Assembly (NCBI RefSeq): GCF_001039355.2
Contig: NW_019775719.1
Coordinates: 120,889-184,888, forward strand
DNA from: Lingula anatina
Lineage: Eukaryota; Brachiopoda; Lingulata; Lingulida; Lingulidae
Direction: 5' to 3'
DNA: 64,000 bases
The notes under the pieces were generated by a model. It was not told the origin of the DNA. It saw only the letters and a list, made by a program, of their open reading frames with translations, and searched no databases. Position 1 is the first letter of the stretch, and each line of letters begins with the position of its first letter. This document shows positions 25,798 through 36,988 of this stretch, one piece after another. The translations under genes were made by a program, and so were the position numbers.

Positions 25798-26347
25798 CAG
25801 GCCTACCCAACTACCAGACTCGGCACCTAAGGATCGTGAATTAACCAGTATATCGGACCACGCTACCCGTTTTCAAGGTGTGTGTCCGATCGCATTTCGG
25901 AGTATCATACCCCAGAACAAATTTTGTAGCACGACTGCGGGCTCATCCACGCTCGGCTGAACAACCTTAAACTGTACTCTTACTTTAGAGTACTCTATTT
26001 TATTGTCTCTATGGGGATATATGAGGACTTTACGACATTCGGTTTGAATGTTTTAACCACTTTTGATAGGGCTTTTTTGCATTGTATTAGATTAATGTGG
26101 CAGTCAAAGGTTCATCTAGGTGGCTTTCAAATTTATGCACCTGGTTTAAAATCATATAGCGATTTTACGACAATAGTTTACTATCCAATCAAGGTGACAG
26201 CCGAGCATGCCAGGGCTCATCCTGTCGGTGTTCTGGCTGATACTCTGAAATGCGATCTGACACACACCTTGAAAACGGGTAGTGTGGTTCAATATACCGG
26301 TTAATTCAGGATCCTTAGGTACCGAGTCTGGTAGTTGGGTAGGCCTG
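25798..26347 (+). mobile_element. 550-bp non-autonomous TIR DNA transposon with 5-bp TSD
   Basis: The ends are inverted repeats of at least 110 bases: both start CAGGCCTACCC read inwards and share ACTACCAGACTCGG, the AATTAACC block, CTACCCGTTTTCAAGG and GATCGCATTTC, with about ten mismatches by eye. Weaker similarity (CTCGGCTG blocks) extends inwards to about 165 bases. The element is flanked by the direct repeat CAGGT at 25793-25797 and 26348-26352, a likely 5-bp target duplication. The internal region has one open frame of 97 codons (26011-26304) that runs into the right TIR and has no transposase motif I can see. The superfamily is unclear: 5-bp duplications are known for Transib, but its termini usually begin CAC, whereas these begin CAG. 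Confidence 0.88.
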
Positions 26348-26545
26348 CAGGTGACCCAGGCCTTTAAAACAAACTGACATTCTACTAAGAAGAGAAGATG
26401 AAAAACCCCAGGGAGAGGGAGTCAAGGACCCAAGGGAGATGTAGTCAGGGACCCTAGGGAGAGGGAGTCAAGGACCCAAGGGAGATATAGTCAGGGACCC
26501 CAGGGAGAGGGAGTCAAGAACCCAAGGGAGAAGGTGACTGAGAAC
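26348..26545 (+). repeat. 23/46-bp GGGAGA minisatellite, right part
   Basis: From about 26404 a 23-base unit built on CCCNAGGGAGA alternates between two versions, one with GGGAGTCAAGG and one with TAGTCAGGG, giving a 46-base higher-order period repeated about three times. This regularity is absent from the left part, so the right side has been homogenised more recently. Confidence 0.85.
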
Positions 26546-27326
26546 AATTTAAAAACTTTAGGGATCTAAAGTTCCCTAGAGAGTGGTTGACAAATACTGT
26601 ATCTTGTAGAGAGCCTGGTTTTCATACTAACAGCTAAACCTCAAAGACTGGTTTTATTCTTAGTCCTTGTTACAATGATAAATGTAAAAAAAAGAAAGAA
26701 AAAAACTAAGACCCCTGAAAGATCAGAATCTCCTATTGTGCTAAAATATAATTGTCCTACTAGAACTGCTCCTGACTGCCAAGTATATCCAATTATATCA
26801 CAATTCCACATTTTTTTAGTTACAGGCAATCTACAGAACAAAACGGCAAGTTGAATGAATTAGGAGTAAAAAATGCAACCAATCAGTGCAACCTATCCAA
26901 TTTAACCACACATCCATACAACTATGCTCAAATTGCTAGCGAAACTAACAACAACATTTAATAAAAGCCAAGGGTGTGTCGTGGCTATTTACTCCACTGC
27001 TATTTAATGGTTCATGACATTAACTGCTACAGCTACTGAATGGAATAATACCACAATAACGGATGATGGTAATCTACTTTGAAAATGCAGCAAGAAAACG
27101 ACCCAACTTTGTTAATTCCTCTGGTGCCGACTTAATGTGTCCTGTCAACGGTTAAACACATAGAGTAAATCAGTTGATTTTTTTTTGCTCAATTTATTTT
27201 TCAGGGGACCTATTTGAGGAAGGTTGCAAAGTGTATCTACTTTGAATAATCATTTCTGTTCCATTCTCTTTTTCTGAACTCAGTTGACACTGCTCTCTTT
27301 TACAACCTCTTACTCTGATTGGGTGC
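26546..27326. other. Non-coding DNA
   Basis: I see no gene or recognisable repeat here apart from an A-rich tract near 26686-26706. Confidence 0.5.
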
Positions 27327-27365
27327 GGGGGGGGGGGGGGGGNNNNNNNNNGGGGGGGGGGGGGG
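27327..27365. repeat. Poly-G tract with a 9-base gap
   Basis: A G run of 16, nine Ns (27343-27351) and a second G run of 14. The second copy of the downstream segment also begins with a poly-G run (30244-30276), so homopolymer sequencing failure probably ended a contig here. Confidence 0.95.
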
Positions 27366-27888
27366 CATCAGTCACGAATTTCATGAAATTCACTTTGTTT
27401 TCATATTTTCATATACCCCAGTACGTACCCATAGCCCATATTGGCAAGCCTCTAGCTTTTAACTTTAAAAAGCCCCCCCCCTTCCAAGTAAAAAAAGCAT
27501 AAAAAAATAAGCTATCTACCCAAGTAAAGTGATTGCCTCATCACCAACATGGTCATGCATTGTTAATCTTATCTATACTCATCTATAACCAACAGAAGGA
27601 ACATGGATGCCTAATTTTATCAGCTAGTTCAAAAGCAAAGGGAAAAGAATGATCTTCTCAGTTCGTCAACTTATCTACCAGACCAACCAATGGAAAGAAC
27701 ATTGGCATTCCCAACAGCTATAAAAGCTGAAAAGCGTGACAGTGCTCCTCGTGAATAATTTGAGGAGTCTTATTTTCTAGTTGGCTTGTGTCTGCTTGTT
27801 TGAAATGTAGAAAAAATGATCTCCATAAATGCAACTAATGACCCCTGAAAGGAGTAACAAATACACTGGCGCCCCAATTTGTCTGGGC

Positions 27889-27905
27889 AGGGAGTAGGGG
27901 GCGCT
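27889..27905 (+). promoter_or_regulatory. CTCF-like motif
   Basis: GGAGTAGGGGGCGCTG matches the AGGGGGCGCT core of the widely conserved bilaterian CTCF site, although the upstream CCA is GGA here. It is present unchanged in the second copy at 30812-30829. It is recognised by eye against a remembered consensus. If functional it could mark an insulator or loop anchor pointing to the right. Confidence 0.35.
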
Positions 27906-28558
27906 GCTTTACTATGGGGCACACATCAAAGTTCATGTCATAACTTTCATAAGTCGTGCTGTTTATTCACATGGGGCTTTCTGGTAAAAAACAAATAAAT
28001 ACCTCTAATTGACAGGATTTGACATCTTGAGTATGAAATTGTTTTCTGGTTTAAGCTCTGGAAAATTTTTTTAGAGAAAACTTGCCCGTGTGTCTGGAAG
28101 GGTGCTACGACTGTCAATCATTGTTTGACCTCCATGTGAACTCAGTTTTTTTTGTGTCTAAACCGCAATCCCCTCTTTTATACAGAGCTCCAATAATGAT
28201 GAAGATTTTCCTTTGAGCATCCTTTTCTTCCAATTTTACTCCTTATCAAATATCAACCAATTTTCTTGACATATCATTTCCATTGTACTTTCTTACTGAC
28301 GTGTAATTGGTTTAAGGAAATACAAAGAAAAAGACAGCAGAAATGAGGTTTGTGATTTGACACTTGTGTCGTAATCATGTTTATAACACCTTTTTGTGCT
28401 TATCCATGATCAAAAACATTATAGTCATCAAACAGGTGTGAGTTTTTTTCAGAAATACATTTTTTTTTCAATAACCAGCTAATCAAATCAACTCAGTCTG
28501 TGAACGCTGTATGTAAATCACATCGGTTCATTAAATGGGCATCCATTCCAGCACTTAC

Positions 28559-28611
28559 CCCTTCTTCCAATTTCCTCTTTACTTGCTCCACTTCCCTCAC
28601 TTTGACTCAAT
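28559..28611 (-). CDS. Candidate 53-nt exon (copy 1), unknown product
   Basis: On the minus strand ATTTCCATTGCAG is followed by 53 nt ending AGAAGGG before GTAAGTGC, a strong donor. One frame is open and reads LSQSEGSGASKEEIGRR, entering after one base and leaving one base over; the other two have stops. The charged, Ser/Gly-rich peptide is not recognised. The identical segment lies in copy 2 at 31481-31533. The acceptor tract is only moderate, and chance is a serious alternative. Confidence 0.2.
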
Positions 28612-30207
28612 CTGCAATGGAAATATATCCACTTTAAGCACACCACTCCAATAAGTTCAACAAGCTGACACTAATGCACAACAACAAAGTTTCCATCTTG
28701 CATGTTACAACAGTCATGCCCAAGTAAACTCGTTTCCTCCTTAGCTCTCCTTTTTTCCTATATCCTTAAAACCTTAAACACCATCTTTGTCATGCAATAT
28801 AGGCAACCGACAACGCATTAGCACCTCCTATCAGCTGAAAGAATGCATTCGTTCATTAGGTGGAGGTTACGAGCTACCATCGGTTGTAATCAATATACAT
28901 GGAGCCATTGATCGTAGAAGCATGTGTATTCCGCATGCATTCCAAACATCCCCAGCCAAGGTGTATGCATGCAGCTGAAGGCTGGAAAAAGGGGTGTGTG
29001 TGGAACAGCAGGCTCTTTCTACACCCAAGCACTTGCAAGAAAAAAGGGGAGAAGGTGCACATTATTTCTAAGTGCCAAAGTAAATCAGTGAAAACAACCA
29101 TTCTATCCAAAAATAAATATATTTTTGAAAAATATAGAAAATAAAATCATACATTTTTCATTCTTCTCAATTACATTTTATACTGAATCAGAAAATCAAA
29201 ATCAAAATCATCTATCACTAATATTTTATAACACTTGAAAGTTTACTGAATTCACTCTCTTCCACTTTTAATGTCACTGCCAACCCCCCTTTTGGAGTTT
29301 CAACAACCATGCAAATCCTAAGTAATTAATTCACAGAAAAATATTGATTACAGCACATTGGGACTGTGGCTTGTATAAATATTTTAACTGTTTTGGTGAA
29401 GATGAAACACCGCAGCAGGTATCAAACACAAACTTGTACGAAGGGGAACTCCTGGTAATAATGTTTCCATGGCGTGAACAATAATTACAGCAAATGTTGA
29501 TTAATGTGCGTTCGGGTTCATTTTCCCCCTGCAATTTGTAGATGTCACAACTTACATAGCATTTTTATGTAAATGTTGATTTTTTTGTAATATGATGTGG
29601 TAGACAGTCAACTCACTATCCTCCATGATAACAAACCTGAATTAATTTTAAAAAATGTTTCAAGCCTGATCACAAATTAAATCAACTATAAGTTCATGTG
29701 TTACAGTTAAAAATCCACTATTTGAGATACAAAAACAAAAGCTCTTTCTCTTTCTCTCTCTCTCTGCATGCATGCACTTGAACATCCTATAGACCAATAC
29801 ACCATAAAATACACAATGAATTCTGCAAGTAACTTAAAACAAGTCACTGCAGCATCCGTGTTTAAAAGAACAATAGCTAGATCTCAACATAATGCCCAGA
29901 TGTGGACAAAGAGAAATTTTTCGATAGCACGAAGTGTTCCTTTCTCTCTTACCGGATTATTAGATGGAAGATTATTATTATCAGCATCTGGTCCAGTTTA
30001 AAATCCTAGCTGAGAGCATAGGGGTGAAAACACTTAATGATTCATAAAAAGAACAATATCTGCTTAATATTAATTGCCGTTGTAAGTACTGGTATTAATC
30101 CAGCAATTGCAATTAATAACCATGTATATATTAATATCAATTATTCATTATTTATGACGATTGTCTATGATCAACCCTACTGACACTTAATACTTCAGAT
30201 CTGTTAA

Positions 30208-30242
30208 AGGGATAATAACTCTTCGTATGAAATCTGTATTTC
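30208..30242 (+). mobile_element. Terminus of TTAA MITE, cut off by a gap
   Basis: After TTAA (30204-30207) the sequence AGGGATAATAACTC followed by TTCGTATGA matches, for 35 bases with two differences, the reverse complement of the right end of the MITE at 41124-41460. The sequence then stops at the N at 30243. Copy 2 has an uninterrupted TTAA at 33093-33096, so the MITE is absent there. The rest of the element is missing from the assembly. Confidence 0.85.
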
Positions 30243-30277
30243 NGGGGGGGGGGCAGGGGGGGGGGGGGGGGGGGGGA

Positions 30278-33096
30278 CATCAGTCATGAATTTCATGAAA
30301 TTCACTTTGTTTTCATAATATCATATACCCCGGTACATACCTATAGCCCATTTTGAAAAGCTTCTAGCTTTTAACTTTAAAAAGCCCTCCCTCCCTTCCA
30401 AGTAAAAAAGCATAAAAAAAATAAGCTATCTACCCAAATAAAGTGATTGCCTCATCAATATCTACACCAACATGGACATGCATTGTTAATCTTATCTATA
30501 CTCATCTATAACCAACAGAAGGAACATGGATGCTTAATTTTATCAGCTAGTTCAAAAGCAATGGGAAAAGAATGATCTTCTCAGTTCGTCAACTTATCTA
30601 CTAGACCAACCAATGGAAAGAACATTGGCATTCCCAACAGCTAGAAAAGCTGAAAAGCATGACAGTGCTCCTCGTGAATAATTTGAGGAGTCTTATTTTC
30701 TAGTTGGCTTGTGTCTGCTTGTTTGAAATGTAGAAAAAATGATCTCCATAAATGCAACTAATGACCCCTGAAAGGAGTAACAAATACACTGGCGCCCCAA
30801 TTTGTCTGGGCAGGGAGTAGGGGGCGCTGCTTTACTATGGGGCACACATCAAAGTTCATGTCATAACTTTCATAAGTCGTGCTGTTTATTCACATGGGGC
30901 TTTCTGGTAAAAAACAAATAAATACCTCTAATTGACAGGATTTGACATCTTGAGTATGAAATTGTTTTCTGGTTTAAGCTCTGGAAAATTTTTTTAGAGA
31001 AAACTTGCCCGTGTGTCTGGAAGGGTGCTACGACTGTCAATCATTGTTTGACCTCCATGTGAACTCAGTTTTTTTGTGTCTAAACTGCAATCCCCTCTTT
31101 TATACAGAACTCCAATAATGATGAAGATTTTCCTTTGAGCATCCTTTTCTTCCAATTTTACTCCTTATCAAATATCAACCAATTTTCTTGACATATCATT
31201 TCCATTGTACTTTCTTACTGACGTGTAATTGGTTTAAGGAAATACAAAGAAAAAGACAGCAGAAATGAGGTTTGTGATTTGAAACTTGTGTCGTAATCAT
31301 GTTTATAACACCTTTTTGTGCTTATCCATGATCAAAAACATTATAGTCATCAAACAGGTGTGAGTTTTTTTCAGAAATACATTTTTTTTTCAATAACCAG
31401 CTAATCAAATCAACTCAGTCTGTGAACGCGGTATGTAAATCACATCGGTTCATTAAATGGGCATCCATTCCAGCACTTACCCCTTCTTCCAATTTCCTCT
31501 TTACTTGCTCCACTTCCCTCACTTTGACTCAATCTGCAATGGAAATATATCCACTTTAAGCACACCACTCCAATAAGTTCAACAAGCTGACACTAATGCA
31601 CAACAACAAAGTTTCCATCTTGCATGTTACAACAGTCATGCCCAAGTAAACTCGTTTCCTCCTTAGCTCTCCTTTTTTCCTATATCCTTAAAACCTTAAA
31701 CACCGTCTTTGTCATGCAATATAGGCAACCGACAACGCATTAGCACCTCCTATCAGCTGAAAGAATGTGTTCGTTCATTAGGTGGAGGTTACGAGCTACC
31801 ATCGGTTGTAATCAATATACATGGAGCCATTGATCGTAGAAGCATGTGTATTCCGCATGCATTCCAAACATCCCCAGCCAAGGTGTATGCATGCAGCTGA
31901 AGGCTGGAAAAAGGGGTGTGTGTGGAACAGCAGGTTCTTTCTACACCCAAGCACTTGCAAGAAAAAAGGGGAGAAGGTGCACATTATTTCTAAGTGCCAA
32001 AGTAAATCAGTGAGAACAACCATTCTATCCAAAAAATATAAATATTTTAAAAATATAAAAAATTGTAGCATAAATTTTTTGTTCTCCTCTCAATTACATT
32101 TTATATTGAATCAGAAATATTGCAATCAAAATCATCTATCACTAAAATACCTTGAAAGTTTACTGAATTCACTCTCTTTCACTTTTAATGTCACTGCCAA
32201 CCCCCCTTTTGGAGTTTCAACAACCATGCAAATCCTAAGTAATTAATTCACAGAAAAATATTGATTACAGCACATTGGGACTGTGGCTTGTATAAATATT
32301 TTAACTGTTTTGGTGAAGATGAAACACCGCAGCAGGTATCAAACACAAACTTGTACGAAGGGGAACTCCTGGTAATAATGTTTCCATAGCGTGAACAATA
32401 ATTACAGCAAATGTTGATTAATGTGCGTTTGGGTTCATTTTCCCCCTGCAGTTTGTAGATGTCACAACTTACATAGCATTTTTATGTAAATGTTGATTTT
32501 TTGTAATATGATGTGGTACACAGTCAACTCGCTATCCTCCATGATAACAAACCTGACTTAATTTTAAAAAATGTTTCAAGCCTGACCACAAATTAACAGT
32601 TAAAAAATCCACTATCTGAGATACAAAAACAAAAGCTCTTTCTCTTACTCTCTCTCTCTGCATGCATGCACTTGAGCATCCTATAGACCAAAACATCATA
32701 AAAATACACAATGAATTCTGCAAGTAACTTAAAACAAGACACTGCAGCATCCGTGTTTAAAAGAACAATAGTTAGATCTCAACATAATGCCCAGATGTGG
32801 ACAAAGAGAAATTTTTCGATAGCATGAAGTGTTCCTTTCTCTCTTACCGGATTATTAGATGGAAGATTATTATTATCAGCATCTGGTCCAGCTTAAAATC
32901 TTAGCTCAGAGCATAGGGGTGAAAACACTTAATGATTCATAAAAAGAACAATATCTGCTTAATATTAATTGCCCCTGTAAGTACTGGTATTAATCCAGCA
33001 ATTGCAATTAATAACCATGTATATATTAATATCAATTATTCATTATTTATGACGATTGGCCATGACTATTGACACTTAATACTTCAGATCTGTTAA
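30278..33096 (+). repeat. Tandem 2.8-kb segment, copy 2
   Basis: This is the second copy of 27366-30207, starting after a poly-G run (30244-30276) that follows the N at 30243. Divergence from copy 1 is concentrated in an A/T-rich patch around 32030-32150 and otherwise sparse. At its end, CTGTTAACTGA preserves the empty insertion site of the MITE present in copy 1. Unique sequence follows. Confidence 0.93.
31481..31533 (-). CDS. Candidate 53-nt exon (copy 2), unknown product
   Basis: Identical to the candidate at 28559-28611, with the same acceptor and donor. If the two 2.8-kb copies are alleles, only one such exon exists in the genome. Confidence is the same low level as for copy 1. Confidence 0.2.
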
Positions 33097-34105
33097 CTGA
33101 TATACAAAATGCAAATTTATTTCCTTTATTGTATTTAATATTATATCTATTCTTAACTTACATATGTTAGATTAAAATCTGACCTCTTATTAGTAAATAT
33201 CAAGGTACACTGCACTTAAATGATTAGTCACTGAAGCAAATCTAAATGCACAATAACATAACAGCAATGTTCACAACATCAATATCAATAATAACAGGAC
33301 AAATAGTGACTTACAATGTCATTAATATGTCGCTTTTCTATTCATCACAAAGACATTCCTGTCACGATTCATTAGCATCCATTTCATCAATAAAGATTCC
33401 TATTTGTGCATTGAATAAATCTGATATAGACATGCTGTACATGCTTGGAACCATTTTCCATGGTTTTAGTTCATTATAAGTGGCTGATCAAACACAAGGT
33501 CCTTGCTTGTTGCCTATCTCAAGTAGCTCTAACGTTTTGCCAGATGCTTTGGTTCCTTGGTAAGGAGCCTGGCGTAATAGTACGAGTATTGATGAGGTCA
33601 TCGCTAGAAGATCATCCATGAATTGGGCTTGTATGACACCATTACAATACCCCCACACTATTTTGAAAGCAATACAAATATAGTTAATACATTACCTTGT
33701 TTGCCATGAAAAATATTAATCATCGTTATCCACACTCTCATTTTTGTCACAATCAATTTTTTTTGTTTCTGTTGGAGTATTATTGTGGACCCTGACTGAA
33801 ATCTGTTTTGTAAGCAATGAGTCATGGCTTTTTTCTGATATTTGACTAATTTTCTGTACAAAACATCAGGGAAATGACACGGGAAAATGGAACTGTAAAG
33901 AGCAAATTGGCAGATGCTTTTCCTTATTTTCCTGCTTAAGAGATTTCATTATATTTTGACGTAGCTTCCTTTAAATATTTGATAATAATTCAACAATAAA
34001 AACAAAACACATACATATCTGACTTCACTAACCTAAAAGATACACCACTTCTGGCAAATTATTTATCATAATAGTCTAAACATCCCATTATTACCTGAGA
34101 TTATC

Positions 34106-34158
<53 letters not shown>

Positions 34159-35031
34159 ATAAATATATATATATATATATCTTATATTGCTGATTTGCTA
34201 ACTTTTCCCTTCATTTCAATGAATATCTGATACCTCAAACTATTCAAGACCTGCATGGCATAACTTGACATCTGGTATGATAAAACTGTTACACTTCTTA
34301 CAACTGGCTATGAGCTTATTCACTGATTAAAATCTATTTACTTGTCTTAATTGCCAGACTATCAAAATGCCATTTAACAGTCCAGTATTCAACTCAAACA
34401 GCAGCCACCAAGGGTTGGTAATTTACAAGGTGGAAAAAGCCTGAAAAGCAATCAATGGCCCTACTTTTTCTCCTTGGAACTGCAGCCCTAATGATAAAAT
34501 GATGAACAGTCATTTGTTAATAAGAGACTGGCTGGAGAGAAACCCCTGAGGTTTATTCCAAGAAATACATGAACAGAAAACCTCAAGTCTGCGGCGCGAT
34601 AACTCGGGGTGCTCCCACACAAAAGATTTTTTTATGGATCCCGCATCGATCTGAAGGACAATTAACCCAGCTAGCTTTTTAGTCTTCTTGCAGTTAACCC
34701 AGTTATGTAACTGATGGGAGGCAGGTCCCACTCTTATCATTATATACTATGTGTAAGTTAATTGATTGGAAAAATGCTAGGCACCAACTGTTGTTTTTTA
34801 TTGCAATCTACACTGGTATGACAGAGTGACTTGGATCTTGTGTGAATGCAGACATACACTGTATAGCCGCAGAGTTTCTTTCAGGGTTCCATACATTTTA
34901 TGGGAACAAAGTTTCCTGATATTTCTCTGATATGGGAGTTAAATATTTAAGGATAATAATTATGAACTATTTCTTTATTGCTTTAAACATATTCCATAAG
35001 CAGCTAATGCAGAGAAAAGGAAGCATTTACT
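33097..35031. other. Non-coding DNA with compound microsatellite
   Basis: No gene is supported. A compound (CT)n(GT)n(AT)n tract lies at about 34108-34180. The stretch 34440-34740 is less AT-rich, with a 76-codon open frame on the minus strand and no recognisable domain. It could be conserved non-coding sequence. Confidence 0.5.
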
Positions 35032-35294
35032 TTAGGGGCTAGTTTCCATTGAAACAAGTGGTCTCCATAGAGCGAGCCAACTCCCTGCGAACCCTTGCAG
35101 AATGCAATCAGTGCAACAGATAAACACGCCTCCTCTTGTGTCCAACATACTCATATAATCTCCAGCTATTCTGTATTCTACTTAACAGCAGGAGGAGGCG
35201 TGTGAATCTGTTAAACTGTATACATTCAGCAAGAGTCCCCGCGGAGTTGGATCAACCTACATAGGCCAACTGTTTCAATGGGGCTGAGCCCTAA
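35032..35294 (-). mobile_element. Long-TIR MITE family, copy B
   Basis: The inverted arms begin with TTAGGG-CT and CCATTGAAACA on both sides, followed by CCAACTCC, CTTGCAGAATGCAATCA-like and ACGCCTCCTC blocks that are mirrored on the right. The loop (CTCATATAATCTCCAGC, then CTGTATTCTAC) matches the reverse complement of the loops of copies A and C, so this copy is inserted in the opposite orientation. Each arm is about 110 bases. No coding capacity. Confidence 0.82.
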
Positions 35295-36806
35295 GCTACA
35301 GTACTACAAATCCACCACAACTATGTTATCATCCATAGACTTTAAAAGGTTCTTTGGTAGGAGCCCAAGCCGAGAAGGTCTGACCAAACAAAAGTATTGG
35401 ACTTTTCCCTGCCTGGAAAAGGAGACATCATTTTCCAGGTTTTCCTTGATTACCATGCAGGTAGGGTGGGAACTTTGATCTCTGAAAGCATGATGGCAGA
35501 AAAAAAGAGGGGGGAAGCAAGACTTTAGTTGCAGTGTACGATAGATTGCAAAGATACTACCACCTCCTTCACCAGAATGGTAATTAATTGCAAATGGAAA
35601 AAAAAAAACTTGTTTTGTAATAGTTCACCTTTACTGTTTTCTCCAGTTACATGGAAAAAGTACGTTACATAATCATATACAGGATACAAAACATGATACA
35701 TCGGATACATATTATGTTGTCAGAAGAAATTAGTATTCTCTCTTCCCTTGGGACAAAACAAATGACAAGGTTGTACTTAGACTCACAAATAACACATACA
35801 ATATGCCTGCAGTAATAGAAGTAGACAGTATATGTTACCAATATATCCTTTAAGATGTTCATGAATAAATGAGAAAAACGTACGATAATGAATACCTTTG
35901 ACAGGACGATGATTAAAAAGGACATGTAAAATATCTGACATAAGCAAAATAAGTTAACATTTCTTCACTATTTTTAATCTAATATAGTGACATATGGCAC
36001 TTTACCTCCTATGAAAAGAAACAAATTTAAAGTTCGAGTCTGGGTCTGATATGAATTTGAGACAACTTGTCTTTAAGAGTCTTTAGCATTCCGCAGCCCA
36101 GGGCTCTAAATCGATAAGCTAATTGGGTGCAGTGTCTCTGGGGGTGTGAGGATCATTAACACACAATGTCAAAAAATAATGAAGGCAGACATTGTAACCC
36201 CACCACAACAACGGCTGCTAGCTGAAGACCAGTAAGTGTCTGACTTAGAAAAATTTTCTTTGTAATTTTGGAAGACAAGGACTTGGTGATTACTTCATTT
36301 TTTTTTATTATTTTCTTTTTTTGTTTTATTTCATGTGGGGTGGAGAAATAATTCATATGCTCTTATTTGAAAGGGTCTCTACACATAAAAAATAGACGTG
36401 TGTGTGTGTGTTTGTGTGCATGCGTGTGTGTGGTATGCATGCACCACACGTAAACACGTAAGCATGAACATTTGCAAGCATTTGGTTATCTCAACTTCAT
36501 ATTATATAATTGCATATGCAATCCTTTCACTCACTTTGGGAAATTGTTTCTGCTCTTTGAAAATCCATGCCATTGGTGTCCATGTGGAACAGAACTCATG
36601 AAACATTCATGTAACTTGATGAACTGAACATACTATTTTAAGACTTTGCTTCTTCAGAAAAAATTGATCTAGCAAATATGAGTTTCTAAATAGCATTTTA
36701 TTTATCAATTTACTTCAGTAAATCATCATGCTCATTTAACTACAGGCATGGCTTTGCATCAGAAACTTTTGGACTCTGCTTTCATTTCCTGTATACCGAC
36801 AAACTC
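35295..36806. other. Non-coding DNA
   Basis: Nothing beyond a short GT-rich tract at about 36400-36432 and an A-rich run near 35599-35608. Overlapping ORFs on the minus strand at 35525-35925 are AT-driven and rich in Tyr, Ile and Val, without a recognisable domain. Confidence 0.5.
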
Positions 36807-36808
36807 AC

Positions 36809-36914
36809 CTGTGATCAAAATCAGAAAGTCTCTTTTGCAGAATTACCAAGAAGCTATCCTCATTAACCTGTAGCTCAATTGTGCTTTGGAGCCATTCTTT
36901 CTTTCCGCAGAACA
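36809..36914 (-). CDS. Candidate 106-nt minus-strand exon, unknown product
   Basis: The minus strand is open from 36924 to a good donor (CACAG before GTGAGTTTG). The frame contains KKEWLQSTIELQVNEDS and FLVILQKRLSDFDH, a helical-looking charged sequence. The proposed acceptor (GCCAG) lacks a pyrimidine tract, which is the main weakness. The same DNA holds a competing plus-strand candidate at 36911-36988 with a better acceptor; they only overlap at the edge. Confidence 0.2.
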
Positions 36915-36988
36915 CTGGCGGTTTCTACAGCTCACCACTGGGGAAAGTTAACCTTTTCCTAATTGCAACAAAGTTCCCGAAGTGGAAG
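36911..36988 (+). CDS. Candidate 78-nt plus-strand exon, unknown product
   Basis: A very good acceptor (TTCTTTCTTTCCGCAG) precedes 78 nt open in one frame (NTGGFYSSPLGKVNLF and so on, 26 codons, phase 0 to 0), ending TGGAAG before GTATCA, a mediocre donor. No protein is recognised. The pyrimidine tract is one of the strongest in the window. Confidence 0.18.

Larger units (their letters stand above)
27366..30207 (+). repeat. Tandem 2.8-kb segment, copy 1
   Basis: The sequence from the end of the poly-G run to 30207 recurs in the same order at 30278-33096, with sparse substitutions and small indels. This copy ends in a TTAA that is followed by the terminus of a MITE and then a single N, whereas copy 2 continues into unique DNA from the same TTAA. 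Near 28787-29144 ORFs on both strands occur in both copies, but this only reflects the duplication. No gene is supported apart from the weak exon candidate at 28559-28611. Confidence 0.93.

Noticed and set aside
26011-26304. 97-codon ORF inside the 550-bp transposon as a transposase remnant
   Set aside because: No catalytic motif visible and it runs into the TIR.
28787-32246. ORFs repeated in both 2.8-kb copies, including a 141-codon plus-strand ORF
   Set aside because: Repetition only reflects the duplicated segment; frames are broken differently in the two copies, which argues against coding constraint.
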